20,363 bases of DNA from CALRGL01 sp964374035 (lineage in GTDB: Bacteria; Patescibacteriota; Patescibacteriia; UBA9934; GWF2-40-263). Under the pieces are notes generated by a model that ran no database searches, was not told the DNA's origin, and saw only the letters and a program-made list of their open reading frames with translations. Within the stretch, counting starts at the first letter, position 1. The number at the start of each line of letters is the position of its first letter. The translations under genes were made by a program, and so were the position numbers. The DNA is taken from contig CAYJWY010000021.1 of NCBI GenBank assembly GCA_964374035.1, positions 1 through 20,363 on the forward strand, written 5' to 3'. Positions 5,143 through 12,573 of this stretch are shown here, one piece after another.

Positions 5143-5847
5143 TCACGAGACCCCACGGTCGAATGTTTTCAGGTTCTGTGTTATTGATGCGATTTGCAAG
5201 GGTTTGTAGTTCATGCGATGTATCGCGCATGGGCCGTATTCGAGGATCGCGCGTTTGTGCATCTGTGTTGCGTAGCCCTTATGCTTCTCAAACCCGTACT
5301 GAGGATACTGCATCGCGAGTTCACTCATTTGTCGATCGCGCGTAACCTTGGCGATAATCGATCCGGCCGCGATCGACTTGGTCAGACGATCTCCACAGAT
5401 GATGCCGTGTTGAGGTATCGAGAGTCCGGGGATCGTCCATGCGTCGACAAGGACATAGTCGACGCTCTCAATGTGATCGACCGCGCGCCTCATTGCAAGA
5501 TACGTCGAAGGGCGAATTCCCAAATCGAAAATCTCTTGAACAGAAGCTGAACCGACCGCCCATGCCGTCGCCTTCTCACAAATCAACACATAAAGTTCCT
5601 CACGCTGTCGGGTCGATAACACCTTACTATCAGCGATTCCACCAAGCCCGGAAGCAATCGGTAAAACAACGGCGCCCGCAAGAACAGGCCCTGCAAGCGC
5701 CCCGGAACCAACCTCATCTACACCCACAATCACACGAAATCCCTCGCTTAACAGCTGTCGCTCGTATCGAAATGTTGCTGGTTTTCGTGCTTTCTTCGTT
5801 GACACAATGGCTCTTTTTCCATAGTATACCACCGTATTTGAAGTCAT
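5143..5847 (-). CDS. rnhB: Ribonuclease HII
   Basis: Up to 234 aa. RNase HII removes ribonucleotides and RNA primers from DNA. The four catalytic acids are visible: D44-E45 (GVDEVGSG), D135 (VLVDAW) and D171 (KVTRDR), along with the IADSK motif at 71-75. The usual Gly-Arg-Gly loop after D-E is Gly-Ser-Gly here (47-49). The ATG at 5847 has no Shine-Dalgarno. An extended -10 (TGG-TATACT, plus-strand 5831-5823) falls inside the first codons, so translation may instead start at the GTG at 5805, giving about 220 aa. It is divergent from hppA and upstream of the M23 gene. Confidence 0.9.
   Translation of the reverse strand: MTSNTVVYYGKRAIVSTKKARKPATFRYERQLLSEGFRVIVGVDEVGSGALAGPVLAGAVVLPIASGLGGIADSKVLSTRQREELYVLICEKATAWAVGSASVQEIFDLGIRPSTYLAMRRAVDHIESVDYVLVDAWTIPGLSIPQHGIICGDRLTKSIAAGSIIAKVTRDRQMSELAMQYPQYGFEKHKGYATQMHKRAILEYGPCAIHRMNYKPLQIASITQNLKTFDRGVS
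5823..5831 (-). promoter_or_regulatory. Possible extended -10 promoter of rnhB
   Basis: Minus-strand TGG-TATACT matches an extended -10 (TGnTATAAT-like), but no -35 is recognisable at 5846-5851. If used, transcription starts near 5816 and the 5847 ATG is excluded, leaving GTG 5805 as start. Confidence 0.35.
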
Positions 5848-5853
5848 AATTTG

Positions 5854-5870
5854 AGAGGGTTTTGCCCTCT
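5854..5870 (+). promoter_or_regulatory. Small leader hairpin before hppA
   Basis: AGAGGG (5854-5859) and CCCTCT (5865-5870) form a 6-bp stem with a 5-nt loop, 15 nt before the hppA ATG. A possible -10, CATAAT, lies at 5845-5850 without a good -35. The only purine-rich sequence near the start is in this stem. Confidence 0.35.
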
Positions 5871-5885
5871 TCGCCCCACCACCCT

Positions 5886-7877
5886 ATGTCCATTACGACC
5901 TATGCGATCGGTGCAGGTATCCTCGCACTGATCTACGCCACAATCTTAATCAAATGGATCCTTAAACAACCCGCCGGAGAGGGAAAGATGATCGGAATCG
6001 CGCTTGCGATTCAAGAAGGCGCAAACGCCTACATGGCTCGTCAGTATAAAATGATCGGAGCCATCGGTGTTGTTGTCTTCATCCTACTTGGCATTGTCTT
6101 AAACTGGAACATGGCTCTTGGTTTCCTTGTTGGCGCTGTCTTGTCAGGACTCGCCGGCTACATCGGCATGAGTGTGAGCGTGCGTGCGAATGTTCGTACA
6201 ACCGAAGCCGCAAAGAAGGGGCTGTCTCACGCGATGGATGTTGCGGTGCGAGGCGGATCAGTGACCGGGCTGTTCGTTGTCGGGCTGGCAATCATAGGTG
6301 TCGCCGGGTTTTACGCACTCACACAGGACATCAACGCGCTCATTGGCCTTGGCTTTGGCGGATCACTCATCAGTGTGTTCGCACGTCTTGGTGGTGGTAT
6401 CTTTACCAAGGCGGCAGACGTTGGCGCCGACCTTGTTGGAAAAACAGAAGCAGGTATTCCGGAAGACGATCCACGCAACCCGGCCGTGATCGCTGACAAC
6501 GTCGGCGACAACGTCGGCGACTGTGCAGGAATGTCTGCGGACTTGTTTGAAACATACGCTGTAACATGTGTAGCAACGATGTTGCTGGCATCGCTTTTGT
6601 TTACAAACAACCAGAATGTCATCTTGTATCCTCTTGCTTTGGGAGCGGTCGCCATTGTCGCATCGATTCTCGGAACCTTTGCGATAAAAATCGGCAACGA
6701 TAAAAAGATCATGAAGGCTCTCTACAAAGGCCTTATCGTCGCCGGCCTTCTTTCCGCAATCGGATTCTATCCCGTAACAATCAATCTTCTCACAGGCATT
6801 GATGGTCTTCACCCAATGAATCTCTACTACTCAGCGCTTGTTGGTCTTGTGGTGACCGCTCTGCTTATCATCATTACCGAATACTACACCGCAACGGAAC
6901 ACAAACCGGTCAAAGACCTTGCAAACGCGTCCGTCTCCGGGCATGGCACAAACATCATTGCCGGCCTCGCGCTGTCCATGAAGTCTACCGTCTTGCCTGT
7001 TGTTACCATCGTGTTAGGCATCCTGCTCACGTTTAACCTCGCCGGTCTGTTTGGTATCGCGGTGGCCGCCATGGCAATGCTGTCTGTAACAGGTATTGTT
7101 GTTGCCATGGACGCGTTTGGTCCAATCACTGACAATGCTGGAGGCATCGCAGAAATGGCTGACCTTCCAAAAGAAGTCCGCGATGTGACCGATCCTCTGG
7201 ACGCTGTTGGAAACACCACGAAGGCTGTAACAAAAGCGTACGCGATCGGCTCGGCCGGTCTTGCAACCCTCGTCTTGTTCGGCGACTACGTCCACGCAAT
7301 CGAAGCAACAGGAACAAAAATTGCATTTGATCTGGTGAATCCATCCGTCATCGCTGGTCTTTTTCTTGGAGGAGTCGTCACCTACTGGTTTGGCGCCTTC
7401 GCCATGGAAGCTGTTGGAAAAGCCGCCGGCGCGGTGGTCGATGAAGTGCGTCGCCAATTCCGCGAGATCGAGGGCATCATGCAGGGAACCGCAAAGCCGG
7501 AATATGGCAAGGCCGTCGATATCGTAACGAAGGCGGCGCTCAGCTACATGATCGCTCCAGCCCTGCTCGCCGTGCTCTCTCCCATCATCGTTGGATTCGT
7601 TCTTGGACCTGAAGCTCTCGGCGGTCTGCTTGTCGGCTCGATCGTAACAGGCCTTTTCGTCGCAATCTCGATGACCACTGGCGGAGGCGCTTGGGACAAT
7701 GCAAAGAAATTTATTGAACAAGGAAACTACGGCGGCAAAGGATCGGACGCGCACAAGGCCGCGGTCACGGGCGACACGGTAGGCGACCCTTACAAAGACA
7801 CAGCCGGACCAGCGATCAACCCGATGATCAAAATTCTGAACATTGTTGCTCTCTTGATTGTGACGCTGATTGTGTAA
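5886..7877 (+). CDS. hppA: Membrane-bound pyrophosphatase, predicted K+-independent H+ pump
   Basis: A 663-aa, highly hydrophobic protein with about 16 transmembrane helices. It hydrolyses pyrophosphate and moves ions across the membrane. The signature D178-VGADLVGK is followed by DDPRNPAVIADNVGDNVGD, and the C-terminal GDTVGDPYKDTAGPAINP motif is intact. The GNTTKA motif (442-447) has Lys at the position that separates subclasses: Lys marks K+-independent H+-PPases, whereas K+-dependent enzymes have Ala there. The ATG at 5886 (MSITTYAIG) is preferred over an upstream in-frame TTG at 5862 that lies inside the leader hairpin. It is monocistronic and followed by a long stem-loop at 7906. Confidence 0.95.
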   Translation: MSITTYAIGAGILALIYATILIKWILKQPAGEGKMIGIALAIQEGANAYMARQYKMIGAIGVVVFILLGIVLNWNMALGFLVGAVLSGLAGYIGMSVSVRANVRTTEAAKKGLSHAMDVAVRGGSVTGLFVVGLAIIGVAGFYALTQDINALIGLGFGGSLISVFARLGGGIFTKAADVGADLVGKTEAGIPEDDPRNPAVIADNVGDNVGDCAGMSADLFETYAVTCVATMLLASLLFTNNQNVILYPLALGAVAIVASILGTFAIKIGNDKKIMKALYKGLIVAGLLSAIGFYPVTINLLTGIDGLHPMNLYYSALVGLVVTALLIIITEYYTATEHKPVKDLANASVSGHGTNIIAGLALSMKSTVLPVVTIVLGILLTFNLAGLFGIAVAAMAMLSVTGIVVAMDAFGPITDNAGGIAEMADLPKEVRDVTDPLDAVGNTTKAVTKAYAIGSAGLATLVLFGDYVHAIEATGTKIAFDLVNPSVIAGLFLGGVVTYWFGAFAMEAVGKAAGAVVDEVRRQFREIEGIMQGTAKPEYGKAVDIVTKAALSYMIAPALLAVLSPIIVGFVLGPEALGGLLVGSIVTGLFVAISMTTGGGAWDNAKKFIEQGNYGGKGSDAHKAAVTGDTVGDPYKDTAGPAINPMIKILNIVALLIVTLIV

Positions 7878-7905
7878 AAATCGAACCAAGACTTGCTTGT
7901 CTTTC

Positions 7906-7966
7906 AGCCGCAGGCTTTGGCCTGCGCGTATTTCTACTCATTTCGCGCAGGCTAAAGCCTGCGGCT
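7906..7966. repeat. 23-bp inverted repeat (large stem-loop) after hppA
   Basis: Arms 7906-7928 and 7944-7966 are complementary at 22 of 23 positions (core GCAGGCTTTGGCCTGC / GCAGGCTAAAGCCTGC) around a 15-nt loop. Each arm is itself nearly palindromic. It could terminate or protect the hppA transcript, but no T tract follows. It has the look of a REP-type GGCTAAAGCC element. Confidence 0.75.
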
Positions 7967-8047
7967 ACCACGCGACAACACTAAAGCCTGCGGCTACCAC
8001 GCGACAACACTAAAGCCTGCGGCTACCATGGGACAACAATGGAACAG
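7953..8047. repeat. 29-nt tandem repeat, interrupted by the gap
   Basis: Two exact 29-nt units (7953-7981, 7982-8010), starting TAAAGCCTGCGGCTACC, are followed by a third that diverges after CTACCA into GGGACAACAATGGAACAG-like sequence up to the gap. The repeat begins inside the right arm of the stem-loop at 7906, so the array seems to have grown from a REP-like element. There are no unique spacers, so it is not CRISPR. Confidence 0.85.
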
Positions 8048-8147
8048 NNNNNNNNNNNNNNNNNNNNNNNNNNNNNNNNNNNNNNNNNNNNNNNNNNNNN
8101 NNNNNNNNNNNNNNNNNNNNNNNNNNNNNNNNNNNNNNNNNNNNNNN
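8048..8147. other. Assembly gap of exactly 100 N
   Basis: One hundred undetermined bases, the conventional size of an unsized scaffold gap. The 55 bases before it (7993-8047) and the 55 after it (8148-8202) are identical, so the two contigs probably overlap or the tandem array continues through the gap. Confidence 0.98.
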
Positions 8148-8202
8148 GCTACCACGCGACAACACTAAAGCCTGCGGCTACCATGGGACAACAATGGAAC
8201 AG
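8148..8202. repeat. Tandem-repeat copy after the gap
   Basis: Identical over 55 nt to 7993-8047, containing part of one 29-nt unit and the diverged third unit. Confidence 0.9.
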
Positions 8203-8211
8203 ATCTACAAC

Positions 8212-8243
8212 AAAAAAACGAGCTTCCAGTTTGGGAGCTCGTT
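8212..8243 (-). terminator. Terminator of the minus-strand island operon
   Basis: On the minus strand the stem 8243-8233 pairs with 8227-8217 (core AACGAGCT/AGCTCGTT) with a 5-nt loop, followed by seven U. It starts 4 nt past the TAA at 8248-8250. Confidence 0.85.
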
Positions 8244-8247
8244 TGAG

Positions 8248-9003
8248 TTAGGCGGCGTGGTGCGTGCGCGTGCGTGCGGCTTTCATGCCGGCGACCTGTT
8301 GGCGTGACAAACGTCGCGTATACATGAACCGATTTTTCAACTCCTTATACTTGTCTGCCAGGCAGATGAGATGGAAGATCCGTTCGTCCGTCGCATCGAT
8401 TTCGTACTCCTTACGAACGGGGCACCACGACTCTGATCTGGCTTTGCGTGCGGGCCACGAGGCAGTATCAATCGTGATGAGACTGCCGGTGGATTCGCTG
8501 GGAGGAGGCGTTGATTCGACAGAAGGAGGAGTCGGCGTTTGTGCGGCCGGCTCAGGCTCTTCGGGCGACGCGGGAGCTGACAGAGGAACATCCTCGAGCG
8601 GCGGTAGATCCGGCACACTGGCAGGCGGTGGTTCACTTGCAGGTGTTGGGGGAGAGACGGGCGTATCGGTCTCGTGAGAATCTCCGTTGACCGAACTGGC
8701 TCGCGTCACCCCGGCGAGCACACCACGCACTTGCGAACGTGTGAGGTTGAACCGCACGCAAATCTGATCGCGCGGGCCGTTCAGACGTAGCCAGACCACC
8801 TCTTCGAAGCGCGGACGAGTCGCGATGATCACACTGCGAGCCTCGTCTGTCACTTCCTCAATAGGGAACTCCTTTACCTCCAGGCTGATGCCGGCCTGAC
8901 GAGCCAGACGATCGAGCTTGGCATCGATCATGTTCAGGCCGTCGCCCAGACCCGTGAAGAACGCACCGAACTGCGTGAAGACGTCTCCTGGTTTCATGGC
9001 CAT
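8248..9003 (-). CDS. Unrecognised protein: two HTH-like ends joined by a Pro-rich linker
   Basis: 251 aa, no family recognised. The N-terminal part (1-105) has an amphipathic helix (about 8-36) and a stretch reading like a helix-turn-helix (about 78-98, DQICVRFNLTRSQVRGVL). Residues about 110-170 are a low-complexity linker rich in Pro, Ser, Ala and Glu. The C-terminal part (about 175-251) has a second HTH-like stretch (KELKNRFMYTRRLSRQQVAG) and a basic tail. This suggests two nucleic-acid- or protein-binding ends on a flexible tether; the function is unknown. The ATG at 9003 has AAGGAG 8 nt upstream. It is the second gene of an operon, 15 nt after the methyltransferase-like gene, and is closed by a strong terminator. 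Confidence 0.7.
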   Translation of the reverse strand: MAMKPGDVFTQFGAFFTGLGDGLNMIDAKLDRLARQAGISLEVKEFPIEEVTDEARSVIIATRPRFEEVVWLRLNGPRDQICVRFNLTRSQVRGVLAGVTRASSVNGDSHETDTPVSPPTPASEPPPASVPDLPPLEDVPLSAPASPEEPEPAAQTPTPPSVESTPPPSESTGSLITIDTASWPARKARSESWCPVRKEYEIDATDERIFHLICLADKYKELKNRFMYTRRLSRQQVAGMKAARTRTHHAA

Positions 9004-9018
9004 CTCTTCTTCTCCTTT

Positions 9019-10026
9019 TCAGTCGAAACTGATCCTGGTTCCGTTCGTGTTGAAGTAAATGAGCGGCGTTTTGGTCGCCATATTCCAGAGTTGTTCGATC
9101 ACATCAAAGTGTGTCGGACGCTCTTCGTCTTCTTGCAGAGGTTGAAGACGTATCATCCATGCTCGCATGGGTTGATTTTGAGCCGTGTACCAAACATAGT
9201 GCTCAAATCGATCCGGCCAGAGATAGCAGGAACGAGCCTTGAGACGTTCGCTCAAGCGGGGATCATGATAGACGTGTAGCTCACTGTCTCGGCGAATACG
9301 CGGCTCGATAGACGTTGTGATTTCCGCCAAGATGTCGTCAAATGTTTGCAAGTAGGATTCATTACGACTCCACATCCCTCCATGGCGATTCTCAATGGTT
9401 CCGATCAGAAGGGCAACCCACCAAATGAACCCAAGCTCGCGAGACAAATGCGCGTGATCTTCTACGCGACTGTTTGGAAGTTGTTGTCGCAATGCCTCGT
9501 AGCGATCCTTCATTCTGCCGTAGGCCGTCCAAAACCGCGACGAACTCTCAAACATCGAATAAAACTTGCACGTGTTGACCATACCTTCAAGCATGGCCTC
9601 GTCATCACGCGCGCAATAACTCGACACGGAGAAATGCGCGGGTTCGTCAGAAGCAAACACTGTGAACACGGAGAGCACATCGACAATCGATGTACGATAG
9701 GAACCATCAAAGTCGAAGTTTGCAAACGCGATGGGATACCACTGGCGTTCCTTAATCATTTGTATCGCGTCTTGGATGGTTCCACGAACCAAATGAATAG
9801 GCGACCCGTGCATCTCGATACGATCTTGTAGATGCTTGAGACACTCAACCCCTACAAGGTGTGAAGGCGCAATGCCCTTTGCAAGATATCCGGGTAGCTC
9901 AAGATTTGAACATCCGGGCAAGTACAGGCCGCAAACGGGATACTTACTTGAAAAGAAGGGCGGCAGGAAACGCATCCACGCGTCCCGCACAGCATTTTTC
10001 GCTGGGTAATCGTAGTTGCGTTCCAA
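9019..10026 (-). CDS. Unrecognised protein with a degenerate Rossmann/methyltransferase-like core
   Basis: 335 aa from the TTG at 10026, chosen because GAGGAGG sits 5 nt upstream; the longer frame to a TTG at 10074 would start at the -10 box. Numbered from 10026, residues about 31-110 have the order of a class I SAM-methyltransferase: GLYLPGC (33-39) in place of motif I, LVGVE ending in E61 in place of the acidic end of beta-2, and FANFDFDGSY (101-110) at motif IV. The GxGxG loop is degenerate, so activity is uncertain. The C-terminal half is rich in aromatic residues and has no motif I recognise. It is the first gene of the minus-strand operon, divergent from the 10170 gene. Confidence 0.7.
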   Translation of the reverse strand: MERNYDYPAKNAVRDAWMRFLPPFFSSKYPVCGLYLPGCSNLELPGYLAKGIAPSHLVGVECLKHLQDRIEMHGSPIHLVRGTIQDAIQMIKERQWYPIAFANFDFDGSYRTSIVDVLSVFTVFASDEPAHFSVSSYCARDDEAMLEGMVNTCKFYSMFESSSRFWTAYGRMKDRYEALRQQLPNSRVEDHAHLSRELGFIWWVALLIGTIENRHGGMWSRNESYLQTFDDILAEITTSIEPRIRRDSELHVYHDPRLSERLKARSCYLWPDRFEHYVWYTAQNQPMRAWMIRLQPLQEDEERPTHFDVIEQLWNMATKTPLIYFNTNGTRISFD

Positions 10027-10064
10027 GGAAACCTCCTCTGAAACCGTCTTGTGACGGAGGAAAA

Positions 10065-10093
10065 AATCTAACAAATGTAGATGAGAATGTCAA
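10065..10093 (-). promoter_or_regulatory. Promoter of the 10026-8248 operon
   Basis: Minus-strand TTGACA (10093-10088), 17-nt spacer, TAGATT (10070-10065). Predicted start near 10058, giving a leader of about 32 nt that contains the GAGGAGG ribosome site used by the TTG at 10026. Confidence 0.8.
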
Positions 10094-10100
10094 TCATATC

Positions 10101-10129
10101 TTGACGAAATGTCTTTTTTTCGCTACGTT
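10101..10129 (+). promoter_or_regulatory. Promoter of the 10170 gene
   Basis: TTGACG (10101-10106), 17-nt spacer, TACGTT (10124-10129). The two divergent -35 boxes are only 7 nt apart, so binding of one polymerase should exclude the other. The sequence closely matches the M23 promoter at 5081-5109. Confidence 0.75.
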
Positions 10130-10169
10130 TTGACTGCACAATGAGTACATTTTCCAAAAAGGAATCGCC

Positions 10170-11489
10170 ATGCCAAGTGTCAACGACGATCTTGCCGCGG
10201 GTGCGGCCATGCTCCTTGAACATCCGATCGCTCAGGCCGTCCCGAAAAGCGACCTGGCACGAAAAGTCCAAAAAGCCGCCGATGCGTCTGACATCCTTCG
10301 TGCCATCAAAGATCTCGACCAAGATGCACTGCTCACAACCTACGAAGCATTCGTAGTAAATGTGAACGCTGTGCTAGAAACAATCGACGAGCACGCGACC
10401 CGACCATCTACCATCATGCCAACAGGCCTCGCGATGCAACAAATCGTCAACGACCATCTCGAGGCGCGGCTTCGCATCTTGGTGGACGGCTTCTACCATG
10501 ATGCCCTCGAGTTGCCAGGCTGTTTGCGGCGAATCGATGCGGCATTTTCAGACGCACGCTACGCCTTCCAGAATCTCATTGCAAAACAACGTCTCCTGAT
10601 TGAAGAAATGCTCAAGCAAGAAGTGCAAGCTCTTCTGGACGTTCTGCGTTCGCGCATTATGCGTGAAGAGGACCCGCAAAATCGTATGCTCCTGCTTGAG
10701 ACGTACGGCAATGCGATCTCACGCACGCGAGAGGTGCAACAAGATCTCATACAAATCGAAACGCAGGCGCGCAAGGATCTGACCACCTGCGATACCCTGC
10801 GCACGCAATCGCGCGAGGTGTCGAGTTTGAGTCAGGAAATCTCGGAGAAGGTTCGACAGATCGAGCATCTGGTGGGTATCTTCGGCATCCCGTGTCCCCC
10901 CGAGATCGGTCGTCAATTGCAAGAAGTACGCCAACGACTCCAGCTCATTCATTCACAGAGCCAGTCGCAAAGACTCCAGAGCATGCTGAGTTTCCAGGGC
11001 ATGATTCCGGCGTTGCCCAGGAGCGTGCAATCACTGTTTGATGACCGGGCATCCCACAGCGCGTTTGCCATGCTCTACATCGTCAATCCAGCGTGTCTGT
11101 TCAAGGACTCGACAACCAAGCAAATCGCGATCGAGCGTCTGTGCGTGCTCATGGCTCTACTCATCGATGAAGATAAAGGACTTGGTCGCAAATCGATCGT
11201 CTCCATGCTGAGTTTGTCTGGACTCGCACGCGAAGAAGATCACGGCATGTTTGAGACGACGATCGAAAAAATGGTCGGTGTCATGTTCGATCAGATCCCG
11301 TTCAAACGCACAACGGTTCTGCGTCCCACGCAGGAGTGTCGACGGGCCGCAGAGGCAACGCTTGAAGCCGCACTGGATCCGGAAGGTCTGCACTTGGCAC
11401 TTATCAAAGGGAAACGTGCCTACTGGGATCAAAAATATGCCGGACGCAAGCCAAACGACAAGACGGCAACTGGAACAGACGAGCTCTGA
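10170..11489 (+). CDS. Unrecognised coiled-coil protein
   Basis: 439 aa, no family recognised and no signal peptide or membrane segment. The first 120 residues are helical. Residues about 130-250 are a long heptad-rich region (FQNLIAKQRLLIEEML to EISEKVRQIEHLV), likely a coiled coil. A globular C-terminal domain follows (about 275-420, with MLSFQGMIPALP, LCVLMALLIDEDKGLG and a basic C-terminal segment). The ATG at 10170 has AAGGAA 6 nt upstream and sits about 33 nt after the predicted transcription start. It is monocistronic, ended by a strong terminator, and divergent from the methyltransferase-like operon, which suggests joint control. A structural or partner-binding role is possible but not shown. 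Confidence 0.72.
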   Translation: MPSVNDDLAAGAAMLLEHPIAQAVPKSDLARKVQKAADASDILRAIKDLDQDALLTTYEAFVVNVNAVLETIDEHATRPSTIMPTGLAMQQIVNDHLEARLRILVDGFYHDALELPGCLRRIDAAFSDARYAFQNLIAKQRLLIEEMLKQEVQALLDVLRSRIMREEDPQNRMLLLETYGNAISRTREVQQDLIQIETQARKDLTTCDTLRTQSREVSSLSQEISEKVRQIEHLVGIFGIPCPPEIGRQLQEVRQRLQLIHSQSQSQRLQSMLSFQGMIPALPRSVQSLFDDRASHSAFAMLYIVNPACLFKDSTTKQIAIERLCVLMALLIDEDKGLGRKSIVSMLSLSGLAREEDHGMFETTIEKMVGVMFDQIPFKRTTVLRPTQECRRAAEATLEAALDPEGLHLALIKGKRAYWDQKYAGRKPNDKTATGTDEL

Positions 11490-11501
11490 TTCAACCCACT
11501 C

Positions 11502-11527
11502 GATCCAGCCATCGCTGGATCTTTTTT
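11502..11527 (+). terminator. Terminator of the 10170 gene
   Basis: GATCCAGC (11502-11509), loop CATC, GCTGGATC (11514-11521), then six T. Textbook intrinsic terminator 12 nt after the stop codon. Confidence 0.92.
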
Positions 11528-11599
11528 GTTGTAAAAAAATCACCCATCGCCCCTGTTCGCCATCCTTAAGGACGGGTAACGAAGGGCAATAGGTGCAGA

Positions 11600-12439
11600 T
11601 TATGCTTCGTACAGCAGGTCGTAGTTCTCGATGATCGCCTTGAGTCGATTGATGCGATCGAGTGTCTGGGTGTCGATTGCGACCTCGGGAGTAGGCAAAC
11701 GATGTAGTTCGGACTCGACCTCGATAACACCGAGTCGGTTCTCTGCCTCAGCGAGTTGATGTCTGAGCCACAAAACGTTTTCCCGTTGCTCGCGTACGCG
11801 ATCTTCGAGTTCAGCCAGACGACGCGCGTGCGTCTGCTTTGCACATTCATCGGCCTGTGAGAGAAGTCGTTTGATCTCATCTTCGAGCTGTGCTTTGGAA
11901 CGCACGGTATTTCCTGCCGATTCCTTGCTGTTCGCCTCGGGCTGTGGCACAACGCCATCTGGTGTTGTAACAGCCTTGTCTACGCGACATTCCTCTGGAA
12001 CCATGACCACCCCTTGACTATTGAGTCGATAGGGGGCGAAGACAATGAATCGGGAAAAACGATTGTCGCGAGATGTGGAGTTGTCCTTTATGCGACGCGT
12101 CAGGCCGATCTTCTTGTCAAAGGAGAAGATCATACTATGATGTTCGCCGTTTTCCACCAGGATTTGCCAAATCTGTCCAGCGCTGAGTGCGGATGCATAG
12201 CCGATGCACCTTTGTGCCTCCATGAGCGCTTTATAGACACGAATTCGACGTCCTGAAAGCTGAACCACAGGATCAGAACTGCCCGAGACCCACGGACCAT
12301 CCGCCCCAAGTCGCATCGGCGCCTTGATTCTGCATCCATCGGAATCATGGTTGCGTGCTCTTGGCACATCGTTTGCCTGCACGGCTGAGCGGACCAGTTC
12401 GCCGTCGTCGATCGGTTGAGATGTACGCTTTGTTGGCAT
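11600..12439 (-). CDS. Unrecognised protein with possible winged-helix middle and C-terminal coiled coil
   Basis: 279 aa from the ATG at 12439, preceded by GAGGAGG with 5 nt spacing; an ATG at 12469 lacks this. The N-terminal about 60 residues are polar and probably disordered. Residues about 60-140 (RRIRVYKALMEAQ, ALSAGQIWQILVEN, then basic RFSRFIVF) have the helix/strand pattern of a winged-helix-like domain; this is a guess from pattern. Residues about 180-250 are strongly heptad-like and charged (coiled coil). No family is recognised. It is monocistronic and divergent from the HTH-ATPase operon at 12651. A T tract for termination is present at 11531-11537 (seven U on this strand), with an imperfect stem before it. 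Confidence 0.68.
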   Translation of the reverse strand: MPTKRTSQPIDDGELVRSAVQANDVPRARNHDSDGCRIKAPMRLGADGPWVSGSSDPVVQLSGRRIRVYKALMEAQRCIGYASALSAGQIWQILVENGEHHSMIFSFDKKIGLTRRIKDNSTSRDNRFSRFIVFAPYRLNSQGVVMVPEECRVDKAVTTPDGVVPQPEANSKESAGNTVRSKAQLEDEIKRLLSQADECAKQTHARRLAELEDRVREQRENVLWLRHQLAEAENRLGVIEVESELHRLPTPEVAIDTQTLDRINRLKAIIENYDLLYEA

Positions 12440-12484
12440 GAAGCCTCCTCTTTGCTGATGATTCTGCAAGAAACAGAACAGGAA

Positions 12485-12513
12485 ACACTACAAAATCAAA
12501 GCCTTCTTGTCAA
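12485..12513 (-). promoter_or_regulatory. Promoter of the 12439 gene
   Basis: Minus-strand TTGACA (12513-12508), 17-nt spacer, TAGTGT (12490-12485). Predicted start near 12478, about 40 nt before the ATG. Confidence 0.75.
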
Positions 12514-12543
12514 TTATTCTGCTCAGATCTTAGGGAAATATGC

Positions 12544-12572
12544 TTGACGTTTTGCCATTCTCTTGCTAGTTT
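12544..12572 (+). promoter_or_regulatory. Promoter of the HTH-ATPase operon
   Basis: TTGACG (12544-12549), 17-nt spacer, TAGTTT (12567-12572). Predicted start near 12579, within the inverted repeat at 12574-12603. Confidence 0.75.
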
Positions 12573-12573
12573 T

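Noticed and set aside
7953..8202. CRISPR array
   Set aside because: Units are contiguous 29-nt copies with no unique spacers and no cas genes nearby.
8039..8251. Open frame spanning the N gap
   Set aside because: It exists only because N codons are not stops; it is repeat sequence.
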